A stretch of DNA of 64,000 bases from Cadophora sp. MPI-SDFR-AT-0126 (taxonomy: Eukaryota; Ascomycota; Leotiomycetes; Helotiales; Ploettnerulaceae). Positions 11,241 through 23,337 of the stretch are shown in pieces. The first letter of the stretch is position 1. Every line of letters begins with the position of its first letter. The translations under genes were made by a program, and so were the position numbers. The notes below the pieces were generated by a model. It was not told the DNA's origin. It worked only from the letters and a program-made list of their open reading frames with translations, and searched no databases. The stretch spans positions 62,001 to 126,000 of the forward strand of contig JAGMVK010000029.1 of assembly GCA_020747065.1 (NCBI GenBank), written 5' to 3'.

Positions 11241-12643
11241 CTATATCTCTTCAGAGCTTCCCCGCTGATGCCGTCGTATAGCTTCAAACGGAAAATGGTG
11301 TATCCGGTTTGTGACATAGTCCTCGACAGCTTTAGCTCCGACGTATGAATAATCCAGGAAGTTTCCTTCTATGTCTTCCAACACCCCTGTCAATTCCAAA
11401 CTCACTAGGTCTAAATTCTCCCTTATACGAGAGAGAAGATTGGGAAACGTCCCACTATACATCTCGATACAAAAGAGCTTCAAAACTCGTAAGGTTGTCT
11501 TGTGGCGGAGCAGAAACTCCATGAACTCTTGCTCCTGAAAGTCAAACGACTGTAAATCCAGGACACGCAAAGAGGCCAGTCGTTCTGTCCCGCAGATTGC
11601 TTTCCATGGTACATACGGATTGCATGAATTGGAGACCAAAGTCAACTCTTCAAGACATCCCATGGCCTGAATAAGCTGCGCAAGCTGTCCACCTGCGAAT
11701 ATTCTCTCGTCAGAAGCCTTCGCAGTAAAGTCCGGAAGCTTGAAAAAGAATTTCTTGACATGCTGAAAGGCAAGGACGGCTAGCTTCAAATCTTCTGGTC
11801 GCAAAGACAAAATTCGGGTTGCCATGATGTTGTCAAAGTCAGAAATTGCCAGTTCAGTGACTGTCACCGCTGCTGCTGCTGCAGTTGCACGGATGATGTT
11901 TCGTAAATGCCTACGACCCTGATCCTTCCTCGCGTGCCGGCTGTAGTACGGTATCAAAAACACCTTTTCAAGCAGGACAGATATATCCCTCGGGAAATCT
12001 GTTAGACTTCTGCCTTCATTGTAATAGTCGGCCTTAATGACAATAGAATGAAGATTGTCAAGCCTGGATAATGCGGCGGCAAGACTGACAACATCCATCC
12101 CAGTTACCTCCATGAACTGTTGTTCTTCAACCATGCATCGGAAGTGGTCATACGCCTCCAGCATGCGGTCTTCAGTCCAGTCTGTCCTCCCAGTAAGATC
12201 GCCAATGTTCGCAAAGGTTAAGATTGGGTAAGGTGACGGAGGAGGATCGGAGGGGAATTCGCGGCAGTGCTGGTGATATAGCCAAATAAGGTAGCTCTCT
12301 GGCTTGGGGAGCTCCCTAGGCAACATTTCAAAACCGAGGCTGAGCCTCTTGACATGGCGACCCACGCCACTACGGGCAATATTCATGAGCCTGTCAAGGC
12401 ATGAAGTTAGCGCGAGGTTTGCAGTACAACTAAGAGCTGCCAGTATCATGGAACAGCCAATAAAACTTTTGATAATGCCGACCTTTCAAGACTCTGCCTT
12501 TGGATCCATATTGTTGTATCGCAATAGAGATGTTCTGCTGCGGGGTGGTTGAAGGAACGGCATGTCAAGCGAAGGGCAGGTAAATCTCGTTTCGGTAGGT
12601 ACTGTATTACGCTGCGAAGAAGGTCCAAAGGTAGCGCATACAT
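11241..12643 (-). CDS. F-box protein
   Basis: Exons 12643-12483 and 12390-11241 (92-bp intron, phase 2) give 436 aa. The F-box is at the extreme N-terminus: LPLDLLRSVIQYLPKRDLPA followed by LRLTCRSFNHPAAEHLY. This is the usual fungal F-box pattern and predicts binding to Skp1 in an SCF ubiquitin ligase. The remainder (about residues 55-436) contains GRHVKRLSL and leucine-spaced segments such as LASLRVLDLQSF and LRVLKLF, consistent with a leucine-rich substrate-binding region. An alanine run coded by GCN triplets lies near 11,868-11,884. The start codon is 110 bp from the divergent relic on the plus strand. Substrate unknown. Confidence 0.88.
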
Positions 12644-12779
12644 GCTGAGCGGTAATGTAGAACGATCAGAAAAATTTGATTGATCCAGGAGAATTTAACT
12701 TTCGTGCATGTAAAGGTTAAGAAAAGAGCGAAATGTGGATAGGTAGATGGAGAGTTGAGATCGAACCCTCGGCTAGTTT

Positions 12780-13358
12780 CTGCTTCCGGCCCGGCTTGGC
12801 AAAGACATCCTCAAATGTCAGACTCCACGCGATGCGCCAACATCATTATCCCACAAAACACACAAGTCTTGTTTATTGTCTGCTCACAGACACTTGACGC
12901 AGCCAGGAAATACCGATCTTCTCACCAAGATCCAGTCGTATCTTCAGAATGGCGGTGCGGTCATATTTGGTCTCCACTTCCCCAGCTTCGTCACCAACAC
13001 CTTCGACAGCTTCTTCGAGGAGTCTTTTCGCGTCACTTGGAAGCGCGGAGATTATCAGCGAGCTACCTTCCAAGTCAACACCTTCTACACCCTTCCTCGA
13101 GGTGTCGTTGCCAGCTCGCTACCATCGGCATACAGCATGAAAGCTCTGCATGTGAGGGGAGCAAAGCTACAAGAGAATCTCTTCGTGCCGATTCCTGGGG
13201 CCAAGACACAATCGGCAGTATTTGCGCCGGCAGATGTCGACCAGAGCCAGGCGGCGATTGTTGGAACGAGGATAGGAAATGAATTTTTGGCTTATGTCGG
13301 GGATGTCAATGGAGAAGAAGAGTGTGATGCGGTTGTTCTGGCATTGTGTGGTCTGTGA
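12780..13358 (+). pseudogene. Glutamine-amidotransferase-like fungal protein, N-terminally truncated or frameshifted
   Basis: The open frame 12,876-13,358 reads LLTKIQSYLQNGGAVIFGLH, then GDYQRATFQVN, YSMKALHV, TQSAVFAP and ends GDVNGEEECDAVVLALCGL. From memory this resembles the C-terminal two-thirds of a fungal protein family with a class-I glutamine-amidotransferase-like fold and no known reaction. No ATG begins this frame near its 5' end. The expected upstream strand (something like SLVYCLLTD near 12,865-12,900) lies in another frame, separated by a +1 shift with no convincing intron. The first 50 or so residues of the family are not found. It may be a decayed gene, or the 5' exons may be misread. 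Family assignment is moderate. Confidence 0.4.
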
Positions 13359-13867
13359 GATGAATATGGCCTTAGGAACGCATCGTTATTCTTGTGAGGC
13401 AAATTTAAGCCTGCCATTACAAGATATGAATAGTCTGTCGGCTTTGTTTCTTGGAATCGGGCTATGTAGTATCCTCCAGCTGTGATGGAATTTCGCAAGC
13501 ATCAACACCCCAGAGTTTTACTTTTAAACTTGCTAGACTCCAGCGAACATAAATCATACTTCGCATGGAGAAAATTCTCTACATCAATTATCGTCGGTAC
13601 TCATTCCTTAGCCTAATGCCCTTTGATTTTGAAGTCTATTTACAGTTTTTCGGCTAACCGCTTTGGGGATGCCGAGCCTTGCACCATTAATGACGTAAAA
13701 ATAGCACCTCTCCCCATTGAGGTCAAATGTACGACAGCTGTTCCTCATTTTAACGTGGCTTGTTGGAACTCTTCGTCCTTGTACTACTTACATCTCTTTC
13801 CCGAGAAGCCTTTCCATTAGCTGGATAGTTCCCGACCTCTCAACCGAATTCACGATTTCTCAACAAG
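13359..13867. other. Intergenic, upstream region of the methyltransferase
   Basis: No coding signal. A C/T-rich segment just before the start at 13,868 probably holds the promoter and leader. Confidence 0.4.
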
Positions 13868-15007
13868 ATGTCGACGTCGGAAGAAACATCGTATCTTTTG
13901 AATAAGAACAAAACAGCCACGGAGAGTAAAAGGTAAAATGATGAATGTCTTTCGTGACTGGATTTGAAATTAACGTACTCTAGATTAAATATCCAGCACC
14001 ACTTCATCAATGCTTTTGGTCCACCCGAGCAGATCCACCCCTCAATTCCCAAAGATCAAATCATCCGTGTAGCAGACATCGCGACAGGAACAGGGTATTG
14101 TCGCTATCCTCTCATTTGAACTTTCAAATCACTAAGGCCGACCAGAATTTGGCTCGAACATCTCTCCGCCATCCTCTCCAAGACCCCTCTATCTGGTGAC
14201 AGCCCCAGACAGTACGTCGGCTTCGACATCTCCCGTGATTTCTTCCCGTCGAGCTACGACTCGAGTTTCAGATACGTCCAGCACAATGTACTACGTTCTT
14301 TTCCAGAAGAGCATCTCGGCAAGTACGATCTCGTACATGTCAGGCTTTTAATCGCGGCATTGAAGGAGGACGAGATTCCAATTGCGTTGGAGAATGTCTT
14401 AGAGCTTCTAGGTACGAATACCCTTCTGTCCTTTCGTACATAGTACAGAACTAACTTTATGAACTCAAACACAGCCCCGGGGGGTTACATTCAATGGGAC
14501 GAGTGGGATTTTCCCGCCGTACAACTCCCTTCGGCCTCCCCAGCCGTCAAGCAGACCCTGACCGACTTCCTCGATTTTTGCGACTCACTCGGCTTCTCCC
14601 GCGACATTTCCAGTATCCTCCACTCTGAACTTTCACAGGACTCTACCATCGACCAGTATTTTCTGTCGAAATCGACCTGGTATAGTCTGAAAGATGAGGA
14701 GACGAAGGAGAGGTCCAAGGATGTGGCGAGGGAGTGGTGGATTGGTGCTGCAAAGAGTCTTTGGCCGATTATGCTGGCCAAGACGAAGAGTGGGGAGGCC
14801 AGGTCGCCGAATGAAATCCGAAGAATCACGGGGGAGAAGGTGGGTGTTATGAAAGAGGTACGTGATGTTCACCATCTTTCTCTGTGTTTTCTAGGCATGA
14901 TTGATACATGAGTAGTATGGTTAACTTTCATTTGATAGTGGTTCGCTGAGGGGGGGATACCGGGTATTCCATTGGTCATTGTTTGTGGGAAGAAGATGGA
15001 ATTCTAG
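13868..15007 (+). CDS. SAM-dependent class I methyltransferase (UMTA/GliN-like)
   Basis: Five exons (13868-13932, 13984-14094, 14146-14411, 14475-14857, 14939-15007) give 297 aa, with introns of 51, 51, 63 and 81 bp. Motif I is VADIATGTGIW, the SAM-binding loop. It is followed by VGFDISRDFFP (acidic end of strand 2), KYDLVHVRLL (motif II region) and PGGYIQWDEWD (motif III), an arrangement typical of fungal secondary-metabolism methyltransferases. No biosynthetic backbone gene is nearby, so the substrate is open. The start is the first in-frame ATG, giving MSTSEETSYLLNKNK. The last exon restores the terminal strand LVIVCGKKMEF. Confidence 0.88.
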
Positions 15008-15523
15008 AGGAGTGCTATCTGATTTGTAACTATTGGAGAATGGGGACCCGGATCCGACCCGATGTATATTCTGAACAAGAAGTCAATTTAAAATGTTAGC
15101 GGCTTCCTAAATCCTATGTTTCACATGTATTGCACAATTGTTTTTTTGGTAGCATTTAATTTCTACATAATCTGCATTTCACCAATTCATCTTCCATCAA
15201 AGTTCACGTCCGTAAACATGCCTCCCCGTTCGTCAAGCAATCACCTTCGCATCAAACTTCCTAACGTACACTTCGTCCAACCTTAACCCGCTGATCTGAC
15301 ATATCCTACAAAATTGATCCCTTCTCTAAAATCATAAAGTTCATCAAGCATCGTATCGTATCGCGCAATCTTCTCTCCTCCTCTCGTAGAAGACATATCC
15401 TACAACTTTCCTGTTTGGAAAAGAGACGAAACGAGAGGCAAGCTGAAGGAATGTAAAAGCAAAGGAATCCCAGCAGCAAAGGGACAATAGTCGTCAAAAG
15501 AACAGCCACAGCTCGCCTTAAGA
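15008..15523. other. Convergent intergenic region
   Basis: This contains the 3' untranslated regions of the methyltransferase (plus strand) and the 731-aa protein (minus strand). Nothing else is seen. Confidence 0.4.
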
Positions 15524-18040
15524 CTAAATAGTCCCAGAAACTTCAGCACCAGGAACCATATTTTGGATTTCACCAATCATTGCCCGAGCCTGCGTCGCAG
15601 CACGACTGATAGCCTCACTCATCAACAAAGTGTCGGTCACAACACGCTGAGTAGCATTTCCGAGACCGACGACCGCAACTCTCGCATTTTGAGCAGAGAG
15701 AATGCTTGCTGCGAGACTGCGGATCACAGGCTCGACGACAGCACGGAAACCTGGATACTCGATGCCCTGGGCCGTGGCGATAATTTCATCCAAGGAGGCT
15801 TGAACACCTGCAATAGCGGCCTCGAGTCGAGCATCTTCAGTCTGTAAGGCGGCAGCGTCTTCGAGATAGTGTGCGCCGAGTGATTCAGTGCTGTTGGTTG
15901 GGGGTTGAGGTGGTCGGTCTCCATTGTCATCAGGATTGCGACGAGCCGCGAGGGGGGCGTCACGAGTAGGACGGCGAGCAGCGTTGGCTATGATGTGAGT
16001 TTGAGTTGTCTCCTGGCGGTTGGTCTGAATTTGTTGTTGATCACGATCGGATGCGAGCTTATCAAATTGTTCATCCTGGAGCATAATTAGCATGTTTACG
16101 AACCGAAGTTAAAGGACAAGCCACATACATTCATGACAGCTTCTCTGGCCGTCATCCTACGAATATCGTCCTTCTTGTTTTGTGGGGTTAGAGTTTGTGT
16201 ATTCTTGTCAACTGGCTGAGCACAACGGCGACGGCCGTGAAGCAAATTGGAGACTCTGCTGCGGAGACCTTTGCTGCCCTTCTTGACTTCAGGACCCTTC
16301 TTAAGCTCTGGAGGTACAATGGACTTGCGTGACTCAATCTTCGCCTTGGACTCTTGGGTACGCGCTGTACTGGAGGCGGTGGGCCGGTTAAGACGTGATG
16401 CTGGATTGTCACCAACCTGAAATCGAGACTTGACTTCCGTAGTAGACTTCGTAGGGAGGTGGGGACTGCAAGTGTTAGCTCAAGCCCTGCTATCAACATT
16501 GGCCACTCACTAAGGACCATCATTGAGCAATTTGCCAGAGTCGAAGCTCGAAGTCTTCTTGACTGGCTTATTAACACTGTAATGTCGAGTCAGTAGAGCA
16601 TCACCCTTCGGAATGAATATGCTTACTTTGGACTCTTTCCCATCAAAACCTCACGGGCATCTTTGGAATATCTAACAGTTGGACCAACACCAAGCTTGAC
16701 GTATCTTCTGTCAACATCCGAGCGAAGTGGAGACTCACCAGCGGAATCTTCGGTCAATGTAACCCCAGAAACATCGAAGTTCTCCTTGTTGGCTCCGATA
16801 CTCTCCTCAGTCTGCTGAATATCCACCTTGATTGTGATGTTCTCACCCGACGAGTTGTCGCTCAAGACCTGGAAATTTCTCGTATTGCGACGATTGAACT
16901 TGACAGGAGTCTTGATGGCTGGCTTGCGGTGAGTAGATGGGTATCTCTGGATTGGGCTTCCGTTTTTGTATGCGCCGATGTGACCATGGCTGAGATTGGC
17001 GGCACGATAAGATGAAGCAGGTCCGCGTGAAGCAGCAGAGAGAGAGTAGGCACTGGAGGTTTGGCGGAGACTGCGCTGACTGGTAATGGTGACAGGAAAG
17101 GCTTGGGCTTTCTGAGCTTTCTTCGTCGAGGCAGTGCCGGTTTCATTCTTAGTACTGCCACGAGCAGAGTCAAGAGAGGGTGTAACCCTGAAGCTACCAG
17201 AATCGCTCATTGAGGGGCGGTGATAGATAACATTGGACGGTCTGAGGGGAGGGTAGCTAACTGTCATTCTCTTGGCAGCGGAATCTGTAGCATCTGAGAC
17301 GGTCAACCAGGTAGTTTAGATGACTATGGACATGGAATTACCAAGAATACCTCGTCGTTGAGGGGATTCAGCATATCGAAGAGGAGGCTTGGCTGGTAAT
17401 TCCTTGTCAAGGAGGGAGGGCTTCTTCTGTCAAGCATGTTAGCAATCAAAATTGGCTAGTGAAGTCTTAGGCCAATCCACGCGTAGGACGCGTCAAAATA
17501 CTGGACTGTGGAAATAGAGTAGATGTTACGTACTGGTCTAGGAGTATCCTTTGGGGGAGGTGGTGGTACACCAGGAGTTGTGCCAGAGCTGGAAACATGT
17601 TTACCGCCGTCAGCCAACGCAGGTGCTCGGCTGGCACCGACATTGCCTTGCTGCTTGATGGGAGTGTGTGGAGAGGCCATGTGAGCTCTTGACTTGCGAG
17701 AAGAGCGAGAGCGAGAGCTTCTTGAGGGTGTGATGTTCTCTGGGATGCGAGCCATGACGGAGCGACCGTTGTCATCAACGAGGTAAGGCTCGACACGTAG
17801 AATCTTCGCTTGGCAGGGAGAGCAACGAAGTCGTGTCCAGGAGCTAGGCGTGAGGTCTTGCGACTTTTTGTAGCGAGAGCGGGCGAGTTTGAGGGAACCA
17901 CGTGCAGCGGGCCGATATGCAACCGAGTCCTTGCGAGTAAGATTGGTGCAAAGAGGACGAGGGCTGTTAATTTTGACTTTAAATGTGGTGCCAGCCAGAG
18001 GTTTCTTTGGCTGGCTTCGAGTTGCTGCTAATTGAGACAT
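15524..18040 (-). CDS. Uncharacterised basic, serine-rich protein, six exons
   Basis: I do not recognise this protein. Exons 18040-17534, 17426-17351, 17284-16627, 16576-16511, 16465-16129 and 16075-15524 join in frame to 732 codons (731 aa), which strongly supports a real gene. Introns are 107, 66, 50, 45 and 53 bp. The N-terminal half is rich in Ser, Arg and Lys (SRSSRSRSSRKSRA near residue 100), has a CxxC pair (RCSPCQ) and a proline run (GVPPPPPKDTPRP), and looks disordered. Around residue 500 is a basic stretch (RSRVSNLLHGRRR). The C-terminal 120 residues, from YLEDAAALQ to IGEIQNMV, are alanine-rich and heptad-like, probably helical. The look is of a cytoskeletal or septal scaffold, but that is only an impression. 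Confidence 0.75.
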
Positions 18041-19515
18041 GGCTCAATCATACTATCAAAGGTCGGTATTGTGTGGGAGCTGCAACGTGAGCTTTTGTGC
18101 TGGTTCAAATTAGTCAGCTTTGGATCTGTTCACATAACGTTCACCTTCGAGCCAGAGAGCACGTACCCGAAGCGGAGAACTGGAAAATGGGAAGCAATAC
18201 GTTGGAGAGACGACGTCTGCCCCGAATAAATGCAATACGTGCGAGCTATGGCTGCAATCTCGCAGGCCGTCACAGATCAGGTTTGGAGGTTGATCAAGTG
18301 AAGAGAAAGGCGGGAACAGGCTCGAGCAGCGAGGTCAGTTTTCTATCTCTCAGCTAGGCTATTCTTGCTTCCTTTTAGCGCCGGGTGAGCTATACGGCCG
18401 TTCGTAGATGCCTCATAGATAGAGAGACCAAGATAGGATGGCATTCGACATGAGGCTGGAGACTTGTTCAGTTAGTCGTCAAGGGAGCTTGGGGCTATGA
18501 TTGTCGAGCACTGAAGAGCGTAATAAGGTTTCAGTCGGAATGATGACTTGGTTCCATCATAAACGTGAGTTTGTGGAAACAAATAACCAGCAAATGAGGT
18601 TGCGATGGATACAATTAGGAACTAAATCCATGAACCACTTGGTGATCTTACCAGCGACAAACACAGACGAATTACAGCAACACTCAATGACAGCGACAAG
18701 AAAAAGCATTCGCCCCTATCGGAGCATGGCAACAGTGAAGACAACTTCAAGCGAAGAACTCTGAGCAGTTCTGCCTCTGCAAATTCTGCATTGAATTACA
18801 GCAGAAGACTGTAACCTGAAGAAATACCTGGTGCTGCAGTAAGCCGCAACAGAGGTTTGAAGAATAAGGAGTCGAAAATGTAAAACGATTCAAAGCAAAG
18901 CAAAGCAAAGCATGGGGGGCATCTGCACGCAAAGAGAGAATAAACGTCATAACCAAAGAACGTACAGCACAGCACAGCGAATGCGAAGACAGAACATAAG
19001 AGCATGGGCAAGACGATCTCAAGCAGCATGAACTCCAAGTCCATTATATTAGAAGGATAATCCATTTCAAGTTATAGCTTTGATGCTTTGATGACGCTTG
19101 TAGCGGACATTCGAATCTGTGAGTAGAAGAATGGGAATGAGGTGTCGTTGCATGGGGATCTGAGTCAGCAGATCTTGGCGGAATCAACCGAGCCTCTTTT
19201 CCTCCAGCGGAATGCTTTGGCTCCAGATTAGACGATGACTCCGAAGGTAGGAATGTGCAGATGGCAATGTCCTCATATGACACTGGACATTCAGATTGGA
19301 AGAAAATCATGTTGATTTGCCAATTTATTGATCTTTGGGTTCCTTGGTATGCTTCTTTAGCTCCTGTGCGGCGGGTATCTGAGCCTCTATCCATTGACCC
19401 TGGTCTATATATATGTGAAGAGAAAAACCATTGTATCTACGCCATATCCTTCCATTATCCTCCAGTACTTGTCTTTCAATCATTAACGTCATTTCTAGAT
19501 TCCGCAACCTTGAAT
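18041..19515. other. Intergenic region between two minus-strand genes
   Basis: It should hold the promoter of the 731-aa protein and the 3' untranslated region of the GH5 gene. Four CAAAG units occur at about 18,891-18,911. No coding potential is convincing. Confidence 0.45.
18891..18911. repeat. CAAAG/CAAAGC short tandem repeat
   Basis: Four consecutive CAAAG units inside an untranslated stretch. Confidence 0.8.
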
Positions 19516-20956
19516 TTACGAGGAGCAGATGCCACCGAATTTTCGGTCCGTGAGAGGCTGTGGGAAAATGCCGCCGTCCAGCAGGGCGAATGCATCCCAT
19601 TCATGCGCAGCTTCAGTCTTAAAGTTCCAGAACACCCAGCCTTGAGTTTGACTCTCAAATGCAGACAGCTGGGCCTCGATATAACCTCTCATGTCGCCCT
19701 TGAATGTCTCGTTCCAATTGGCGATGTTATTCTTGTCAGCACAGGAGCCGACATAGGAGGAACCTGCATAAGTTCCATCATATCGTGCACCAATGCCGTA
19801 TCCATTGAGCGCTGGTGCACAGTCTGTCATTGCTGCAGTCCATTCCCCGACCACGACCCATTTGTCTGAGTCCGAGGCGAAAGAACCGACGTTGTTGCAG
19901 ACCAATTGGCGATGTTGCCATGGCTGGAGGGCCACAAGGTCATTGGTGAACACTTGGTATTCGTGGTGATCAACAACAGCTGCAGAGATGTTAGAAATCA
20001 AAGACAGAAAGTCAAGCTACTTACACCTACCATTTTGAGCATTGTTGTCCGAGACGGATAAGAATCCGTTCCAAGTTCTAGGGGTAACAAAGGCGTCATG
20101 TAGCATGACTGGCGTGTTACTGACTTCTCTGACTTGGTTGAATCCATCTCTGTAGAATTGTTTGAGCTCATCAAAATTCAAGGCAGAGCTTAGAGGTTCA
20201 TTGAGCAGCTCAATCGAGACTATGACGTCTTGATACTGGGTTTGCGCGTATTTCTCGGTCATGGTCTTGAGAACAGCCAGTGTTTGAGCTGTTGTATCGC
20301 CTTGTTGCCATCCGGGCGTCGAGATTCTCCTCCCTGAGTTATCAAAGCCATTCTGACTTCCTGGTGCCCCGTGAAGATCAAGGATGATCTTGAGTCCTGT
20401 TCCTCGAGCCCAATCGACGGCCGCATCGACGTATGGCGCTGCACCTTGAGTGTACGGCTCTCCAGCATCAAGTGAGTAAGCCCAATACCCAATCGGTATC
20501 CGAACCATATTGAATCCGGCCTTGGCAATTTTTTGGAAGTCTGCGAAGGTGCACCAGCTGTCCCACTGCATGAAGTATTAGTGATATCCTGGCTAGAGTC
20601 GGGGGACTGAAAACGAACGTGTGGTTTGAGGATGTTGTATGCGGCATCGGTACCAAGCTTCTCCGTAAGGGTGTATTCATCAACTATGCCCAAGGACTGG
20701 TCCACAGATTGAAAGATTGAGGGTGTAATCCATGGTTCGAGTAACAGCCAGCCACCAATGTTGAGGCCACGGACCTTTTCTGATCCCCAGTTGAAGTCGA
20801 CTGACCTCTTGGAAAACGGCTCTCTACCCAGGTAATCAGAAAATTGCTTTTCCAATTACATTTCTCAGAACACTTGGCAGCGAGGGTTACTTACGCTGGA
20901 AGAGCTGTGACTACGCCTGCTGAGAGGACAGCTGCCAGAATGTTTCTGAACAGCAT
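19516..20956 (-). CDS. Secreted GH5 exo-1,3-beta-glucanase
   Basis: Glucan 1,3-beta-glucosidase that trims beta-1,3-glucan of cell walls or callose. Exons 20956-20895, 20823-20619, 20565-20031 and 19979-19516 give 421 aa. Exon 1 codes a signal peptide (MLFRNILAAVLSAGVV, then TALPA) followed by EPFSKR, a likely Kex2-type processing site. Family GH5 marks: RGLNIGGWLLLEPWITPS, NMVRIPIGYWAY, ILDLHGAPGSQNG, the acid/base Glu in ELLNEP (about residue 212) and the nucleophile Glu in VVGEWTAA (about 313). The acceptor of intron 1 at 20,824 was chosen because it alone gives a continuous frame into the mature enzyme. Length and order fit the yeast Exg1 type. The upstream region is shared with the AAA gene across 2.4 kb. 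Confidence 0.94.
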
Positions 20957-23337
20957 GATTATCCAAATATTAATCTAAACAAAATAACGAGTGTGGTGAG
21001 GATGAAATTGAAACCAGGAGAAGGGGAGCGAGGGATTGGTATATGAGATGAACAGGTAAAGAGGATGTACGGAAGTACGCTTGGATTCCTTGTTTGTGCC
21101 TGGACTGACCAGGGATATGATGATGATTCGAAACGCGTGGGATCTGCAGTACTTATGGGGTCGAGTCAATGCAAAAAAGTAACCGCAACTTGAGGCATTT
21201 GCATTGGCTGAAGAGGGGCTGAAAGAGTGGGGAGAACAGGAATGAAGGGGCGCGGGATGCGCTATTCTAGGTACGCTCCAGCCCTCCCTTGTCGTCGATA
21301 AAGCTAATATGGGACTCTTTTTTAACATCAGGTAAGGGAGGAAGCTGATTGAGAGATGGTTCAAGTCGGGGAGGTTATTAAGAGAACTGACTTTTTTTGC
21401 TAGCAGATCTGTGTGACCTGTGTCTAAATTTTGTTGGACTCAATTGAATTAAGGAATTACGAGAGATCAAGTCAAGCGGCGGATATACTCGAGTAAACGA
21501 GGTTGTCCTGCCTGACTTGAGCTTGTTGGGTTGGGGTGGTGGTGGCGTTGGCATTGGCGTTGGATTTGCTGGGAACCTAAGGAGCGGACTGTACCTTACC
21601 TCCGTAGGGCGACTTAGTGGAGCTACTGCAGGGGAGGAGATCCCTGCGCGCCATGAAAAGTGCGCCATCCCAGACGTCCGCCTTCACATGTTACTGGACG
21701 AAAGTACTAGAATCAGGATTTCCAAGCCTCCACAGAGATAGTGGCGCCGCCAATCAACTGGCCCTGCAGCTCGCTGGCCGCCTGGCACCTGTGTACTTGC
21801 ATCACTGCCTCCGTACTGTGGAGTTGGTGATGTGCAGGCAAGATACGGATTAATCTCCATGATAAGGACCCGATCATAGAAATGCGGAGGCGAGATCGTG
21901 TTATTTCAGGAGATATCCTCGGAGGAATAATAGTCTTTCGATATGGGTTGAATGGTACTTTGGTATCGTCGTCAGTCAAATAGTGAAATAATCAGTCATA
22001 TGAGTGCGAATTGGACTCAACAAGGCGCGCGCATATCTAGAATCCTTTCCAGGGCTTCATAATAATGTCGTTGAAAGTCACCAATTGAAATCGTGCCATC
22101 CGATAACAGCCAATCTATCTGCTGGCCAGATCAATACCACAAATGACGATAGGAGAGTCGTCATACACCTGTGACCGTTCGAAGACTTACTTTTTGATTG
22201 ACAGGCGAGGCAGGAAGAAACCAACAAAACAGTCTTTCGCTCGGCTACAAAACAGGGCTTCTGAGTTGAGGTTTCGTTCGACCTGTTAAACTCGAAACGA
22301 GGATGCAAGCAGAGATAAACATGGAAAATAAATCTACCAGCCAGGAGCTTCGCCCCAATCTCGGTCGACTAACCGAAAGGAGGGAGGAGCAGTGCATGCG
22401 CATATTGACCCGGGGGCTCGGCTCTGGTCGTGAACTCTTACAACCTCCTACTCAATATCTCTTTGTCTTCACTTTCCAATGCAAAGAGCTCCAAACGGCG
22501 TGCAGTTTTTGATTAAAGATATCATGCAATTGTTCTTGTTCAGGTCCACATGACGGGGCTGACTGCAAAGGACCCCAGGCATCCATCCATCCACCTCACA
22601 TAATCCTTCTCGGTCGACATTGACATTATCCAGTCAGCCCAACTGATAGCCAAAACCCGCAGGTAAACTCCGATGCATACAGCCTTCTGCAGTGTGCCTC
22701 TTTCGGAACATCACGGAATGCGGTTTGCAATGAATCATTTGAAGTAGCAAAATCCTAGAAGGTAGGGAAGGAAGGGAAGAGACGAGGAACGAATGCATCT
22801 CGACCGAAGTCATTCGCCCAAATCATCTCGGTATATACAAGTACTCGGCTTCATCTGTACGATGCAAGGCAGATCTCTCCCACCTGTATGGTCGTAACCG
22901 CGCATATGCAGCATCACTTTGCTGGTTAGACCACCGTACCCCGCATGCTGACTGCTGTTCCAGGTGGAACTTCCTGCATGAGCCAATCATCACCAACTTT
23001 TTCTGCTAGAGACAGTCGAATCTATTGGGCTGATGATATGCGTCTGAGATACAGGTGCCACCTGGATGCAGGTAACGCCGCACAAGATGGCGAGGCTGTT
23101 CTGCCTCACGGCAACCTACAGCAGTCAACCACCCTCGAGCGACCCTCGACTGTTGGACTGCCTTACTGATGCCTGATCCGATTGCCTTTCTGATATTCTA
23201 TAAAGCCGGAGTCAGGGCCACCCGAAATCCCAAATCATCATTCCCACCTTTCTGACTCTTCTTGTACGCACATTTTTCGCTTTGTTTCAACTCAAATCAC
23301 TTAGAAACTGCCTACCGTTGCCTTCAGCATCACCACC
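20957..23337. other. 2.4-kb divergent intergenic region
   Basis: It lies between the starts of the GH5 glucanase (minus) and the AAA ATPase (plus). Short frames exist (for example 74 codons at 22,945) but none has family features. It probably contains both promoters; a TATA-like element lies near the right end. Confidence 0.45.
23198..23205 (+). promoter_or_regulatory. TATA-like box of the AAA ATPase gene
   Basis: The octamer CTATAAAG stands 133-140 bp before the start codon and is followed by a C/T-rich stretch suited to transcription start and leader. Position and match are the only evidence. Confidence 0.4.

Noticed and set aside
12755..12775. Possible tRNA T-arm (GGGTTCGATC on the minus strand)
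   Set aside because: The flanking bases do not pair as a T-stem and no matching acceptor or anticodon arm was found.
12755..13282. 175-codon plus-strand frame starting MRSNPRLVSASG
   Set aside because: It overlaps the conserved GATase-like frame in another phase. Its protein has no family resemblance, while the other frame does.
20856..20894. Earlier acceptor for GH5 intron 1 (after GGAAAAG)
   Set aside because: Using it puts the downstream exon in the wrong frame relative to the signal-peptide exon. The acceptor at 20,824 restores the frame.
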